Below are positions 31,723 to 42,804 of a stretch of 64,000 bases of DNA, piece by piece (positions within the stretch are counted from its first letter, which is position 1; each line of letters begins with the position of its first letter). A program made the translations under genes and the position numbers. Where the stretch lies: assembly GCF_000500065.1 (NCBI RefSeq), contig NZ_AYOU01000121.1:344481-408480 (forward strand), read 5' to 3'. The notes below the pieces were generated by a model that did not search any database, was not told the DNA's origin, and worked only from the letters and a program-made list of their open reading frames with translations. Source of the DNA: Borrelia hispanica CRI (lineage in GTDB: Bacteria > Spirochaetota > Spirochaetia > Borreliales > Borreliaceae).

Positions 31723-34563
31723 TTGAAAGAAAACATTACTGTTAGAGGTGCAAGGGAACATAATTTAAAAAATGTTGATGTTGATATTCCAAGAAATAGT
31801 TTGGTGGTAATATCTGGAAAGAGTGGTTCTGGGAAGTCATCCTTAGCTTTTGATACAATTTTTGCAGAAGGACAGAGGAGATATATGGAGTCTGTATCTT
31901 CTTATGCAAGGCAGTTTTTGGGCGTAATGAAAAAGCCAAATGTTGAATATATAGGCGGACTTTCTCCTGCTATTTCAATTGAACAGAAAACTATCAGCAA
32001 TAATCCAAGATCAACGGTTGGGACTATTACTGAAATTTATGATTATTATAGATTGTTGTTTGCAAAAGTTGGCAAGCCATATTGTCCCAATGATGGAAAT
32101 TTAATCGAAGAGCAATCTTTAGATAATATAATTAATGTTATTTTAAGTTATTCTGAGGGTTCCAAAGTTATATTATTTGCTCCTATTGTTATGGGTGCAA
32201 AGGGTACTCATAACAAAGAACTTGAGAAAATATTAAATCAAGGGTTTGCTAGAGTTAGGATAGATTTTCAAGATTATTTAATAGAGGATGCCGTTAACTT
32301 AAAATTAGATAAAAATAAAAAGCATAATATTGAAATTATAATAGACAAAATAAAATTGAGTAATGATATAAGAGTGAGACTTTCAGAATCTATTGAAACT
32401 GCTTTATTGGTGTCTAATGGATATTTGCGTGTAGAAATTGAAGATGATTTTAAAAAAATAGATAGAATTTTTACAGAGCATAATAGTTGTCCCTTATGTG
32501 GGTTTTCTCTTCCTGCAATAGAACCAAGGCTTTTTTCATTTAATAGTCCGTTTGGAGCTTGTAGTGAATGTTCTGGGCTTGGTATTATACTTGATTTTGA
32601 TTTTGAAAAAATTTGTCCTAATATGAAACTTTCTTTTAATGAGGATGCATTTATTACGTTTAAATCAAGTTCGCCTTGGGCTTTGGCAATTTTTAAGGGC
32701 TTATCTAAACATTATGGATTTAAGTTAAATACTCCTATAAGTGATATTCCTAAGGATGTTCTTCAAAAGATTTTGTATGGAGATAATGTAAAGATAGATT
32801 TTGTTTATAAGTCTAGAGAAATGGAAGCTAAAGAAATTAGTGGAGGTTTTCATTATTCTAAGGAATTTGAAGGTCTTATTCCTCTTTTAAAGAGACGTTA
32901 TCTTGCAACTGAATCTGATAGTGCTAGATCATTTTATGAAAGTTTGATGTCTCGTAGAATTTGCAATTTTTGTAAGGGAAAGAGATTGAGTTGCGAGGCT
33001 TTGTCTGTTAAATTGGGTGGGAAAGATATTCAGGAGCTTAATAGTTTATCTGTTATGGATTCTTATTTATTTTTTGAAAATATTGAGTTTGATGAGTTTG
33101 ATACAAAAATTGCTAAAGAGATTTTAAAAGAAATTAGGAGTAGGCTCAAATTTTTAATTGATGTTGGACTGTCTTATTTATGTTTGGACAGAATATCTGG
33201 CACTCTTTCAGGGGGTGAAGCTCAAAGAATTAGACTTGCTACACAAATAGGTTCAGCTCTTGCTGGAGTTCTTTATGTACTTGATGAACCTAGCATTGGG
33301 TTGCATCAAAGAGATAATGAAAAATTAGTAAAGACCCTTGTTAATCTTAAAGAACTTGGCAATACAGTAATTGTTGTAGAACATGATGAACAGACTTTAC
33401 GTACTGCTGATTATATTATTGATGTTGGGCCTGGAGCTGGGATTTATGGTGGGGAGATAGTTGCTAAGGGAATATTATCTGATATTTTAAATAATGAAAA
33501 TAGTTTAACCGGCAAATATTTAAGTGGACAACTTAAAATAGAAGTTCCAGAAGTAAGACGTAAAATAGGGAAATCCAAAATTGTACTTTTCAATGCAAAT
33601 AAAAATAATTTAAAAAATATTAACGTTCACATTCCTTTGGGAGTTTTTACTGTAATAACTGGGGTTTCTGGTAGTGGAAAGAGTACTCTTCTTAATGAGG
33701 TATTATATCCTGCTTTGGATAGTAGGTTAAAAGCGAATGAAATCTATTCTGATGGTTTTGAGAATATTATTGGCTATGAACAAATTGATAAGGTTATTCA
33801 AATAAATCAAAAACCAATAGGACGAACTCCAAGATCAAATCCGGCAACTTATGTTGGATTTTTTACAGAGATTAGGGAAATTTTTGCAAAGCTTCCAGAG
33901 TCTAAGACAAGGGGATTTAAAGCTGGTAGATTTTCTTTTAATGTTAAGGGCGGACGTTGTGAAAAATGTCAGGGTGATGGATATTTAAACATTCAGATGC
34001 ATTTTTTACCTGATGTTTTTGTTCCTTGTGGTCTATGTAAAGGTAAAAAATTTAATGAAGAAACTTTGGAAATTAGGTATAAGGGGAAAAATATTTATGA
34101 TGTTTTAGAAATGAGTGTTCTTGAAGCTAAAGATTTCTTTGAAAATGTTCCAAAGATTAGTCATTATTTAAACCTTTTAAAACAAGTTGGACTTGAATAT
34201 ATTAAATTGGGACAGTCATCAACAACCCTTTCAGGAGGAGAGGCTCAACGAATTAAATTGGCATTTGAGCTTGGTAAGAAAAGTAGTGGAAAAACTTTTT
34301 ATATTATTGATGAACCAACTACGGGTTTACATTTTGATGATATAAGGAAATTATTAGAAGTATTGCAATTACTTGTTAAAAATGGAAATACTGTGGTTCT
34401 CATAGAACATAATTTAGATGTTATTAAGCAAGCGGATTATATAATAGACTTAGGTCCTGAGGGTGGAGTATCTGGAGGAAATATTGTTGTATCTGGAACT
34501 CCTGAAGAGGTTGCAAAATGCAAGAGTTCCTATACAGGAATGTTTTTGAAAAATCTTTTATAA
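31723..34563 (+). CDS. uvrA: Excinuclease ABC subunit A
   Basis: 946 residues with two ABC modules. The first has SGKSGSGKSSLAFDT and SGGEAQRIRLATQ; the second has TGVSGSGKSTLLNEV and SGGEAQRIKLAFELG. Cys-rich zinc modules (CPLCGF..CSEC and CEKCQGDGY..CGLCKG) are present. It recognises DNA damage and loads UvrB. The start is a TTG preceded by GAGGAG with a 9-base gap. The last 46 bases overlap lptD in another frame. Confidence 0.97.
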   Translation: MKENITVRGAREHNLKNVDVDIPRNSLVVISGKSGSGKSSLAFDTIFAEGQRRYMESVSSYARQFLGVMKKPNVEYIGGLSPAISIEQKTISNNPRSTVGTITEIYDYYRLLFAKVGKPYCPNDGNLIEEQSLDNIINVILSYSEGSKVILFAPIVMGAKGTHNKELEKILNQGFARVRIDFQDYLIEDAVNLKLDKNKKHNIEIIIDKIKLSNDIRVRLSESIETALLVSNGYLRVEIEDDFKKIDRIFTEHNSCPLCGFSLPAIEPRLFSFNSPFGACSECSGLGIILDFDFEKICPNMKLSFNEDAFITFKSSSPWALAIFKGLSKHYGFKLNTPISDIPKDVLQKILYGDNVKIDFVYKSREMEAKEISGGFHYSKEFEGLIPLLKRRYLATESDSARSFYESLMSRRICNFCKGKRLSCEALSVKLGGKDIQELNSLSVMDSYLFFENIEFDEFDTKIAKEILKEIRSRLKFLIDVGLSYLCLDRISGTLSGGEAQRIRLATQIGSALAGVLYVLDEPSIGLHQRDNEKLVKTLVNLKELGNTVIVVEHDEQTLRTADYIIDVGPGAGIYGGEIVAKGILSDILNNENSLTGKYLSGQLKIEVPEVRRKIGKSKIVLFNANKNNLKNINVHIPLGVFTVITGVSGSGKSTLLNEVLYPALDSRLKANEIYSDGFENIIGYEQIDKVIQINQKPIGRTPRSNPATYVGFFTEIREIFAKLPESKTRGFKAGRFSFNVKGGRCEKCQGDGYLNIQMHFLPDVFVPCGLCKGKKFNEETLEIRYKGKNIYDVLEMSVLEAKDFFENVPKISHYLNLLKQVGLEYIKLGQSSTTLSGGEAQRIKLAFELGKKSSGKTFYIIDEPTTGLHFDDIRKLLEVLQLLVKNGNTVVLIEHNLDVIKQADYIIDLGPEGGVSGGNIVVSGTPEEVAKCKSSYTGMFLKNLL

Positions 34564-37500
34564 TATTAGTTTTATTAAATATTTTTAGTTGTTTTATTCT
34601 GTTTTCTCAGGATGATAGTGATAAGGATAAAAGCAAAAATAAACTGACTTTAATGCAGAAAGCTAATTTAAGGGAACTTGAGCTTTCTAGTGATGAGGAT
34701 TTAAAAAAATGGGCATTAAAAGAAGGGATCAAAGAGAGAGACATTTCTAAGATAAAGTCATTGCTTTTGGAAAAATTTGGTATATCTCCTGATCTTTTTT
34801 CAAAAGATGGCAAGGATGCAGGAAGATATAAAGTAGTTATTGAGAGTACAGATAATCTTGAAAATTTTACCTATGAGCTTACGGGAGATGAAAATATTGT
34901 ATTTAAAGGTAGAGTGAAACTTATTATTGAAGATGTTAAAGAGAATAAAAAACATAACATCCAAGGTGATAAGATTGTTTTTAATAAAAAAACCAAGAAG
35001 CTTTTTTCTAGTGGAAATGTTGATTATAAACTTGATTTAAGTTCTGATGAAAAATTATATTTTTATGGTAATGAATTATTTGTTGATTTTGATTCTAAAA
35101 ATTTGCTTCTTAAAGATGGAATTATTCAAAAAAAAATACAGAGGAATTTAGTTGATCATATTGTTTCATTTGGGGGTAAATCTTTAAAAAGGTTGGATAA
35201 TGATGCTAGCATATTAGAACAGGCTTTTGTTACAACCAGTAAAATCCCAGAACCTTATTATTCTATTAAAGCTTCTAAGATATGGATTTTACCATCTGGA
35301 GATTTTGGTATTCTTAATGCTGTGTTTTATATAGGAAGAGTACCAATGTTTTATATTCCGTTCTTTTTTAAACCAGGTGATAGTTTATTTTTTAATCCAT
35401 CTTTAGGATATTTTCCCAAGAGAGGTCTTACTCTTTTTAATACTGTATATTTATTTGGGAAGAAGTCTGTTGATAGTGACAAGTTTTCTTTTTTGGATTT
35501 TGATTTTCATTCAATGTATGATTCGTCTAAAGAGCCTTATATTAGGAATGGTTATTTAACTTATTTTTTTGCAGAGGATGTTGTCTCTAAATTGAATAAA
35601 GATTATGTTAAGTTGATTTTTGATATTTATTCTAATTTGGGATTTTATACAGGTATTGATCTTAATTTAAGCAATACTTTAGATCTTTTTAAGACCTTTG
35701 AAGTTAGTTTTGGAATAGGTTTTACAAGAACTGTGCATAGACATATTCTGTCTGGAGTTTATCGTCCTTTTGATAGTAATAGTATTAATTATTCTCTTTT
35801 TAGTTTTGATAATATAAATAAGGGTAATATATTTGGGTTTGAAGTTCCTTTTAGATATTTACTTAAATCTAAGTCTGAATTTTTAATCAGTGATGCACTT
35901 TTTTCAGTAATCTTTGAACATTATTCAGATCCTTATGTGATGATTGACTTTAAAGATAGATTAGAGAGTGGAACATTTTTATCTCTTTTAAGTTCTCCAA
36001 AATCTTCATCAGAAATAGAAAAAATGATAAGCACATTTGATTGGAATTTGTCTTCTTTTTATAATCGTACTTTTGGTGATAATTCTCTTATCGATTATAG
36101 GTTAAATAATTTGGGATTTACTTTTAAATTAGCAAGTTATGATAATATATTTAATGCCAAGTCTAAGAAAAATATTAAGGATCCTACTAGAAAATGGTTT
36201 TATTTAGAGAGGATTCATTTGCCTTATATTGATTTAAATTTTCAAAAGGATCTTTATAATAATAATTGGACTGTTTCTTCTGATTCTAAAACTAAAGAAA
36301 TAATTATGGGACCTAAAGTTAAAAATATTGGGGATAGTGTTGAAGATGATAAAGATAAAAGTGATTCAGAAAAACTTAAGGAAAAAAAAGATTTAATTAA
36401 AGATTTTCATTTAGTTCCTAATCCAATTGTTTCTAATGATTTTAATAAACAAGATTCTTTTTATATAAGATTTGGTATTAATCCTTATTTAAAAAATAAT
36501 ATATTTTTTGATGATTCTAAATTTAAATCTCCTCAGGAATTTAAATATGATGTAAAGACTTATTTGTTTGATATTAAAAATAAAATAGATTTAAAATTTT
36601 ATGCTGACTTTAATAATCGACAAATTACTTTTGAAGATATTTTGTATCTTAATACTGTTGAATATAATCCCTTAGATAAAAATTATAATTTAATAGAGAA
36701 AGATAAAAAAGGTGAGCATTCAATTATTCATAAGACCACTTTAAATCTGTTACCTTTCATGATGTATCCTAATTTTTCTCGTAGTAGTATTAAATTTGAA
36801 AATAAAATTACTCTTTATTCATTTGATAAAAAGTATGATGTAGATTCTAAAATTTTAACCGGCAAGAGTAATACTGTTTTTTTAAAAAGTCCTGAAACAT
36901 TTTATCAAGATTTTAATTTTGATTTGATTTATGATTATAAATTCTTTACTACTAGTTTTTCAAGTGTACTGAAAAATACTTTTGAAAGCATATATGCTTC
37001 TTCTGAATTTAAATTTTCTCTAGAATTTCCTTATTTGTTACAAGAAGTGGGTATTGGTGTTAAATATGATAAAAAATTTAAAGAAGACACTAAAAAAACT
37101 TTATTTTCAAAAAAGACATTTATTAATTCAATACCCTTAAAACCTATATATCCATATAAGCATTTAAAGATGAATCCTGCTTTATATTATAAGTTGGAAC
37201 CAAGATATTTAGATTATTTAAAATTTTCTTTTTTAATTGCTTATGATCCTTTAATTAATGGATTATCTGAACTTTCGTTAAAGGTGGATGCTTATGATTT
37301 TAAATTTGCATTTGAAATGAAAAATGATTTTGAGTATAAATATGATAAATCACTTGGTGATTTTGCAAAAGTGGATTCTATGGCTAAGCTTGTTCCGTAT
37401 TCTTTAAGTGCTCAGTATAAAAAAGATTTATATGAATTTAAATTTTTTGATGAAAAATTTTCAATTGGCTTTGGAACAGATGTTGGATGGAAAATGAATT

Positions 37501-37976
37501 TGCAAAAATTTGTTGATAATGAATTTTGGGCTGAGTTTACTTTAAAGTTTAAGTATACTAAATTTTTTGAATTGGATATTGCAACTCGTTCTATTAATAC
37601 AAAAACTTTTAGATATTTTGGGGGATATATGAATCAAATTGATCTTGCAACAGTCAATTTTTTAGAAGATGTTTTTAAGTCATTTAATTTTTTTAATATT
37701 CAGGATAGAAAAGATTCATTATTTAAGATTAAAAAAATTAGTACAAGTTTTAAATTTAATTTTTATGATTGGAAATTTGTTGGTGAATATAGTTTAAGTC
37801 CAGATATTTTAAAGCATGATAATAATCGGTATTCTTCAATTTGGAGAAATACTTTTTCAATTTATATTTCTTGGAATTTCTTTGAGCCTGTTAAGTCATC
37901 GTTTGAGAGTAATTCAAGTACTAACTATGAACTTTTAATTAATAGAAAGTCTAATAAACAAGATAGAATTTTTTAG
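34518..37976 (+). CDS. lptD: LptD-like outer-membrane protein
   Basis: 1152 residues. An N-terminal signal region (FIILVLLNIFSCFILFS) is followed by an LptA/OstA-like periplasmic domain (about residues 100-210, NIVFKGRVKLII, GDKIVFNKKTKKLFSSGNVDY). A large beta-barrel region runs to the aromatic-rich C-terminus. In Gram-negative bacteria LptD inserts lipopolysaccharide into the outer leaflet. Borrelia has no LPS, so the substrate must differ, perhaps another glycolipid (inference). The ATG lies inside uvrA and is preceded by AAGAGG. Confidence 0.82.
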   Translation: MQEFLYRNVFEKSFIILVLLNIFSCFILFSQDDSDKDKSKNKLTLMQKANLRELELSSDEDLKKWALKEGIKERDISKIKSLLLEKFGISPDLFSKDGKDAGRYKVVIESTDNLENFTYELTGDENIVFKGRVKLIIEDVKENKKHNIQGDKIVFNKKTKKLFSSGNVDYKLDLSSDEKLYFYGNELFVDFDSKNLLLKDGIIQKKIQRNLVDHIVSFGGKSLKRLDNDASILEQAFVTTSKIPEPYYSIKASKIWILPSGDFGILNAVFYIGRVPMFYIPFFFKPGDSLFFNPSLGYFPKRGLTLFNTVYLFGKKSVDSDKFSFLDFDFHSMYDSSKEPYIRNGYLTYFFAEDVVSKLNKDYVKLIFDIYSNLGFYTGIDLNLSNTLDLFKTFEVSFGIGFTRTVHRHILSGVYRPFDSNSINYSLFSFDNINKGNIFGFEVPFRYLLKSKSEFLISDALFSVIFEHYSDPYVMIDFKDRLESGTFLSLLSSPKSSSEIEKMISTFDWNLSSFYNRTFGDNSLIDYRLNNLGFTFKLASYDNIFNAKSKKNIKDPTRKWFYLERIHLPYIDLNFQKDLYNNNWTVSSDSKTKEIIMGPKVKNIGDSVEDDKDKSDSEKLKEKKDLIKDFHLVPNPIVSNDFNKQDSFYIRFGINPYLKNNIFFDDSKFKSPQEFKYDVKTYLFDIKNKIDLKFYADFNNRQITFEDILYLNTVEYNPLDKNYNLIEKDKKGEHSIIHKTTLNLLPFMMYPNFSRSSIKFENKITLYSFDKKYDVDSKILTGKSNTVFLKSPETFYQDFNFDLIYDYKFFTTSFSSVLKNTFESIYASSEFKFSLEFPYLLQEVGIGVKYDKKFKEDTKKTLFSKKTFINSIPLKPIYPYKHLKMNPALYYKLEPRYLDYLKFSFLIAYDPLINGLSELSLKVDAYDFKFAFEMKNDFEYKYDKSLGDFAKVDSMAKLVPYSLSAQYKKDLYEFKFFDEKFSIGFGTDVGWKMNLQKFVDNEFWAEFTLKFKYTKFFELDIATRSINTKTFRYFGGYMNQIDLATVNFLEDVFKSFNFFNIQDRKDSLFKIKKISTSFKFNFYDWKFVGEYSLSPDILKHDNNRYSSIWRNTFSIYISWNFFEPVKSSFESNSSTNYELLINRKSNKQDRIF

Positions 37977-38087
37977 ATCTAATGTTATATCTATTGTGAT
38001 TTGTTGAAAGTAGTCATTTGTAAGTCTATTTTTATTTTGATTTTATATAAAAAATATAATCAGTATTGTTATTTGAGTTGAATTATT

Positions 38088-38133
38088 CAATATCAATATA
38101 TATATATATATATATATATTGATATTGTTTTTT
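38088..38133. terminator. Perfect 40-base AT palindrome with T-run
   Basis: Positions 38088-38127 form a perfect palindrome: CAATATCAATA, a TA-repeat centre, then the complement. Six T residues follow. It lies between the convergent lptD and RNase HI genes and should end transcription. The alternating TA core can also extrude as a cruciform. Confidence 0.75.
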
Positions 38134-38148
38134 AAGTTAAGTATTACT

Positions 38149-38742
38149 TTATCTTTTATGAAAGCCAAGATCTGCAATATTATTGTTACCTGATATCAAT
38201 ACTATTTGTCCTCCGCTGTTTTCAAATATATTTCTTAATTTGATAACATTTTGAATTAATTTGATAGTGTTTTTATTTAAGTTTTTATTGTAAAAACCTT
38301 TAGACCAATAATCGATGACAAGCTTACTATCTCCAAATATGTTTTTTGTATTTTCTTGTAATGCTATTTTAAGGGCAATGTATAGTCCTAAAAGTTCACC
38401 ATAATTATTACTAATTCCGTTAAAATTTTTGACATAGTGATTATTGTAATCGTTAATAAAGTCTTGTTTTACTACTTTGTCTATTATTGATATTCCTTTT
38501 TCATTTACGACTCTAACTTCTACTCCTTGTCCTCTGCCTGTGCCGGAGTCGAAATATATGCCTTTTGGATGACAAGTATTAATTTCCCCATTTTTTAAGA
38601 GCCATTTATTTGCTTCTTCTTTTGTTTTAAAACTTTTTATTTTATTTTTTTGTCCTATAATTTTTTTTTTGCATTCTTCCCAAGATGTAAATATGAATTT
38701 TTCGTTTTTGTCGTTTAATATGCATGCATAGTATTTTTTCAT
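38149..38742 (-). CDS. rnhA: Ribonuclease HI with N-terminal hybrid-binding domain
   Basis: 197 residues. The N-terminal segment (residues 1-50, KKYYACILN and SFKTKEEANKWL) is a caulimovirus-viroplasmin-type RNA:DNA hybrid-binding domain. The catalytic domain has its acidic residues in YFDSGTG, NNYGELLGLYIAL, FGDSKLVIDYW and NNIADLGFHKR. It cuts RNA in RNA:DNA hybrids. It starts 6 bases after the upstream lipoprotein gene. Confidence 0.85.
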   Translation of the reverse strand: MKKYYACILNDKNEKFIFTSWEECKKKIIGQKNKIKSFKTKEEANKWLLKNGEINTCHPKGIYFDSGTGRGQGVEVRVVNEKGISIIDKVVKQDFINDYNNHYVKNFNGISNNYGELLGLYIALKIALQENTKNIFGDSKLVIDYWSKGFYNKNLNKNTIKLIQNVIKLRNIFENSGGQIVLISGNNNIADLGFHKR

Positions 38743-38748
38743 GTTAAT

Positions 38749-40323
38749 TTAACTCCCTAAGCACCAGATGTTAGTTATATTACAAGACTTACCAAATTTT
38801 TTTTCATTTGCATTTTGTGTTTCTATGGATTCTTTTATTTCTTTGCTATATCCAATAAATTTTTCTCTAAGAGTTGGCTTGATGATTCTATTTGGTAAGG
38901 TGCTGGGAAATATGCCTGCTATTGTATATGACATATAAAAATCATAGGCAGCTGCATTTATGTCTCCAGGGGTTATTATTCCAGATATTTCATAATTTCG
39001 TGAAATATTAAGACCTGCTATTCTGTATATTCTATCAACTACTAAGGAACAGTAAGTTTTATGGTGGATATCCTCAAGATTAATTGAATCAGTCCACATA
39101 TTAGAAGACAAAAGGGGAACCATATATCCAAAATTATTGTCAATATATCTATTTCTAGCAAAATTCATTGCTTTTTGAATAATTCTTTTATTTGTTATGG
39201 GTGAAAATATTTTTAGTATTCTTGACTGTATATAGGTTGAGAGTTTTTCATATCCCGATCCTTGGACAGAAGCTGTATCAAATTTAATTTGATTACTTGT
39301 AATTACTGATTTTATATCAAAGCTATCTTTTCCTTCAAATGCAATTTTTTTTGTATTATCATATTTTTCAGCATCAAATACTCCTGTGTGTTGCCAAAAG
39401 TAAAAGAAGTCAGTCCAGTCTATTTTTGGTTTTATTAATAATATGTCTCCATGTGATAAAATAGATCTTAATTTTTGAGGTGTAATTTCCATACCTGTTT
39501 CTGGATCTATAATATTTTTCATAGAGTCTAGTTTTTGTTGTGATTTTATTGAATCATATAGGTTATTGTGTTCATCAACAATTGTTTGTTTTAGTAGCAT
39601 TTTTTTTATTGTATTATTGTTGATTTGCAGATGAATCATGAAGTTTTTAAAATATTTTTTGTCTTTGATTTTTAATAGTTGATTTGCTATTATGTGTGGG
39701 GATATGTATTCAGTTCCATTTATTATGTCTTTGTTTATGGTATAGTTTCTTGCGTTTTCCTGAGGAAAAAATGAATCAATATTATTGATAGGTATATATC
39801 CCATGTTGTTTTCATAAAATATTTGTTCTAATTCTGTTAAAATTTCTTTTTCTAAATACATTTGTGTTTCTGTTAATTCTGCAAAATTTTTGTTTATTAA
39901 ACTTATTTGTTCTATATCAGATTTTTTCTTGAAGCTTGTGTTAATTTTGATGGTTAGGTATCCATTGATATTGCTTTGTTGGAGAAATTTATTCCATTCT
40001 TGTGAATTATTTAGATGTTTTTGATAAGCTAGTAAATAATTTTGTATTTCTTTGATTTTTTGTGGACTTATTTTTAAATCGATTGCTAATATTTTTAATA
40101 AATTGGGATCATTTGCATATTGTAATAATTTATCTATTAGATGTGATGGTATGTGATATGTGGTATGTGTATTATTTGTTATGAGAGTATGAGTGGGTGG
40201 AGCATTATGGGTTAAATAAATGGTATTTGAGCCATTGTTTATTTGGTTATCTGTAGTAAATAAGGCACAGGAGTATATGAGATAAAGACTTATTAGTTGA
40301 AATGTGCATATAAGATTTTTCAT
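38749..40323 (-). CDS. Putative lipoprotein, YiiX-like NlpC/P60-family hydrolase
   Basis: 524 residues. The signal peptide ends in IYSC, a lipobox. The C-terminal half has HGDILLIKPKIDWTDFFYFWQHTGVFD and, about 100 residues on, TYCSLVVDRIYRIAG. This matches circularly permuted papain-like enzymes (YiiX/YebB type), with His in QHTG and Cys in YCSLV. The N-terminal half is helical with no known fold. It is probably a surface or periplasmic amidase or peptidase; the substrate is unknown. Confidence 0.65.
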   Translation of the reverse strand: MKNLICTFQLISLYLIYSCALFTTDNQINNGSNTIYLTHNAPPTHTLITNNTHTTYHIPSHLIDKLLQYANDPNLLKILAIDLKISPQKIKEIQNYLLAYQKHLNNSQEWNKFLQQSNINGYLTIKINTSFKKKSDIEQISLINKNFAELTETQMYLEKEILTELEQIFYENNMGYIPINNIDSFFPQENARNYTINKDIINGTEYISPHIIANQLLKIKDKKYFKNFMIHLQINNNTIKKMLLKQTIVDEHNNLYDSIKSQQKLDSMKNIIDPETGMEITPQKLRSILSHGDILLIKPKIDWTDFFYFWQHTGVFDAEKYDNTKKIAFEGKDSFDIKSVITSNQIKFDTASVQGSGYEKLSTYIQSRILKIFSPITNKRIIQKAMNFARNRYIDNNFGYMVPLLSSNMWTDSINLEDIHHKTYCSLVVDRIYRIAGLNISRNYEISGIITPGDINAAAYDFYMSYTIAGIFPSTLPNRIIKPTLREKFIGYSKEIKESIETQNANEKKFGKSCNITNIWCLGS

Positions 40324-40508
40324 GTCAATATATTATCGTATTTATTTTATTATATTTCAATTTTGAATATTATGTTTATTGTTTTTTATAAGTTTTAATT
40401 ATATTGATTTTTTGTTGCTTAAGTTTTATTATGTTAAGTATATATATATTAGAAATATGCTATATTTAAAATTTTTTTAAACTTTTTATAAAAACAGGGG
40501 TTTTTATT

Positions 40509-41738
40509 ATGCAGTATTTAAAACCAATAAATGTATTTTCAGAAATAGGTCGTTTAAAAAAGGTGTTGCTACATAGACCGGGTCAAGAATTGGAAAATTT
40601 GACTCCTTCAATAATGAAGAGATTGTTGTTTGATGACATTCCTTATCTCAATGTGGCTATACAAGAACATGATGCTTTTGCGGATACTTTAAGAGGTCAT
40701 GGAGTTGAGGTTGTTTATATTGAAGATTTGATTAGGGAGACTCTTTCTTATGATGATAGTATAAAAGAACAATTCATATCTCAGTTTATTTTGGAGGCAG
40801 GGATTAGGACTGAAAATAAAACTAGAGCTTTGAAAGACTATTTTTGTAATATGTCTGTTAATGATATGATTTCAAATATGATAGCTGGTGTGACGAGAGA
40901 TGATCTGAAAAATTATAAATCTGATTCTCTAAATTATTTAGTAAATAGTGAATATCCTTTGATTATTGATCCCATGCCCAATATACTTTTTACAAGGGAT
41001 CCTTTTGCAAGTATTGGACATGGTGTGACAATAAATAGGATGTCTACTAAGACTAGACATAGAGAAACAATATTTGCAGAATATATTTTTAAGTACCATC
41101 CTATTTATAAAGACAATGTTCCTATATGGTATAATAGGGATGAGGATACTACTTTAGAAGGTGGAGATGAATTAGTTTTAAGTCGAGATGTTTTAGCTAT
41201 TGGTGTTTCTGAGAGGACCGAGTCTGAGTCTGTTGAAAAAGTGGCACGAAAACTTTTTGAGCAAAAAACATCATTTAATACAATTTTGGCTTTTCAAATT
41301 CCACAGAGTAGAGCCTATATGCATTTGGATACTGTTTTTACTCAAATTGATCATACTACTTTTACAAGTTTTATTAGTGATGATATGAAATTTACAATTT
41401 ACGCTTTAACTTATGATGTGAGTTCTGGCAGTATTAAAGTTAAGAGCGAAAAGGCAAAATTGGAAGATATTTTAGGTTTTTATCTTGGATGTAAGGTTAA
41501 TATAATAAAGTGTGCTGGGGGAGATTTAATTCATGGAGCACGAGAACAATGGAATGATGGTGCTAATACTTTAGCAATAGCACCTGGAGAAGTAATAGTT
41601 TATTCTAGAAATCATATGACTAATAAATTACTTGAAGAATTTGGAATTAAGGTTTATCAAATTCCTTCTAGTGAACTTTCACGAGGAAGGGGTGGACCAA
41701 GATGTATGTCCATGCCTTTGATAAGAGAAGATATTTAG
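40509..41738 (+). CDS. arcA: Arginine deiminase
   Basis: 409 residues. Typical motifs are [31 protein letters not shown] and the C-terminal [10 protein letters not shown], with the catalytic cysteine in PRCMSMP. It converts arginine to citrulline and ammonia, the first step of the arginine deiminase pathway. It is the first gene of arcA-arcB-arcD-arcC. The ATG is preceded by CAGGGG. The 185 bases upstream are AT-rich and should hold the promoter, but I cannot fix it. Confidence 0.96.
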   Translation: MQYLKPINVFSEIGRLKKVLLHRPGQELENLTPSIMKRLLFDDIPYLNVAIQEHDAFADTLRGHGVEVVYIEDLIRETLSYDDSIKEQFISQFILEAGIRTENKTRALKDYFCNMSVNDMISNMIAGVTRDDLKNYKSDSLNYLVNSEYPLIIDPMPNILFTRDPFASIGHGVTINRMSTKTRHRETIFAEYIFKYHPIYKDNVPIWYNRDEDTTLEGGDELVLSRDVLAIGVSERTESESVEKVARKLFEQKTSFNTILAFQIPQSRAYMHLDTVFTQIDHTTFTSFISDDMKFTIYALTYDVSSGSIKVKSEKAKLEDILGFYLGCKVNIIKCAGGDLIHGAREQWNDGANTLAIAPGEVIVYSRNHMTNKLLEEFGIKVYQIPSSELSRGRGGPRCMSMPLIREDI

Positions 41739-41756
41739 TTAAGGGAGAAAATGTTT

Positions 41757-42752
41757 ATGTATAATTTACAAGATAGTTTGCGCAATAGAAGTTTTTTAAG
41801 GCTTTTAGATTTTACTCAAGATGATATTAAATATTTGCTTGATTTGTCTCATAAATTGAAAAAAGTTAAACAATCAGGAGTTGAAGAACAAAAACTTAAG
41901 GGTAAAAATATAGTTATAATTTTTGAAAAGGATTCAACAAGAACAAGATGTGCTTTTGAAGTTGCTGCCTATGATCAAGGAGCTCATGTGACTTATTTGG
42001 GGCCAACAGGAAGTCAGATAGGAAAAAAAGAATCTATAGCTGATACTGCAAGGGTATTGGGAAGAATGTATGATGCTATTGAATTTAGAGGATTTTCGCA
42101 AGAAGCGGTTGAGGATTTAGCTAGATATTCTAATGTGCCAGTTTATAATGGATTAACAGATATTGCTCATCCAACGCAAATACTTGCTGATTTTATGACT
42201 ATTGAAGAACATAAAGGATGTTTGAAAGGTTTAAAGATGGTATTTTGTGGTGATGGTAGAAATAACATGGCTAATTCTTTAATGGAAGGATGTTCTATTA
42301 TGGGAATGGACTTTAGGATCTTTGCACCAACAGAACTCTTCCCAGATCCAGAGTTGGTAGCCAAAACAAAATTGATTGCTGATAAGAGTGGGGGTAGTAT
42401 TATTATTTCTAGTTCTATTGAAGAGACAGTTAGAGATGTTGATGTTGTTTATACTGATGTATGGGTATCTATGGGTGAGACTAATTGGGATGAGCGAATT
42501 AAATTATTAAGACCATATCAAGTCAATAGTGAACTTATGCAGTTGGCAAAGAAGGATGCAATCTTTATGCATTGTTTACCAGCTTTTCATGATTTAAATA
42601 CGGTAGTTGGTAGAGAAGTTTTTGAAAAATATGGACTTAAAGGTATTGAGGTTACTCATGATGTTTTTGAGAGTGATCGATCTGTTGTTTTTGATGAGGC
42701 TGAAAATAGGTTGCATACTATTAAAGCCGTCATGGTTGGTACTTTGGGATAA
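41757..42752 (+). CDS. arcB: Ornithine carbamoyltransferase, catabolic
   Basis: About 331 residues. The carbamoyl phosphate site is [21 protein letters not shown] is present, and the ornithine loop is [10 protein letters not shown]. In the deiminase pathway it splits citrulline with phosphate to ornithine and carbamoyl phosphate. I prefer the ATG at 41757 over that at 41751, because AGGGAG at 41742-41747 is then 9 bases away rather than 3. It follows arcA by about 18 bases. Confidence 0.95.
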   Translation: MYNLQDSLRNRSFLRLLDFTQDDIKYLLDLSHKLKKVKQSGVEEQKLKGKNIVIIFEKDSTRTRCAFEVAAYDQGAHVTYLGPTGSQIGKKESIADTARVLGRMYDAIEFRGFSQEAVEDLARYSNVPVYNGLTDIAHPTQILADFMTIEEHKGCLKGLKMVFCGDGRNNMANSLMEGCSIMGMDFRIFAPTELFPDPELVAKTKLIADKSGGSIIISSSIEETVRDVDVVYTDVWVSMGETNWDERIKLLRPYQVNSELMQLAKKDAIFMHCLPAFHDLNTVVGREVFEKYGLKGIEVTHDVFESDRSVVFDEAENRLHTIKAVMVGTLG

Positions 42753-42804
42753 ATTGGTTATAAATTTTATTATCAAAATGTAAATATGTATTAGGAGAGA
42801 TAAA

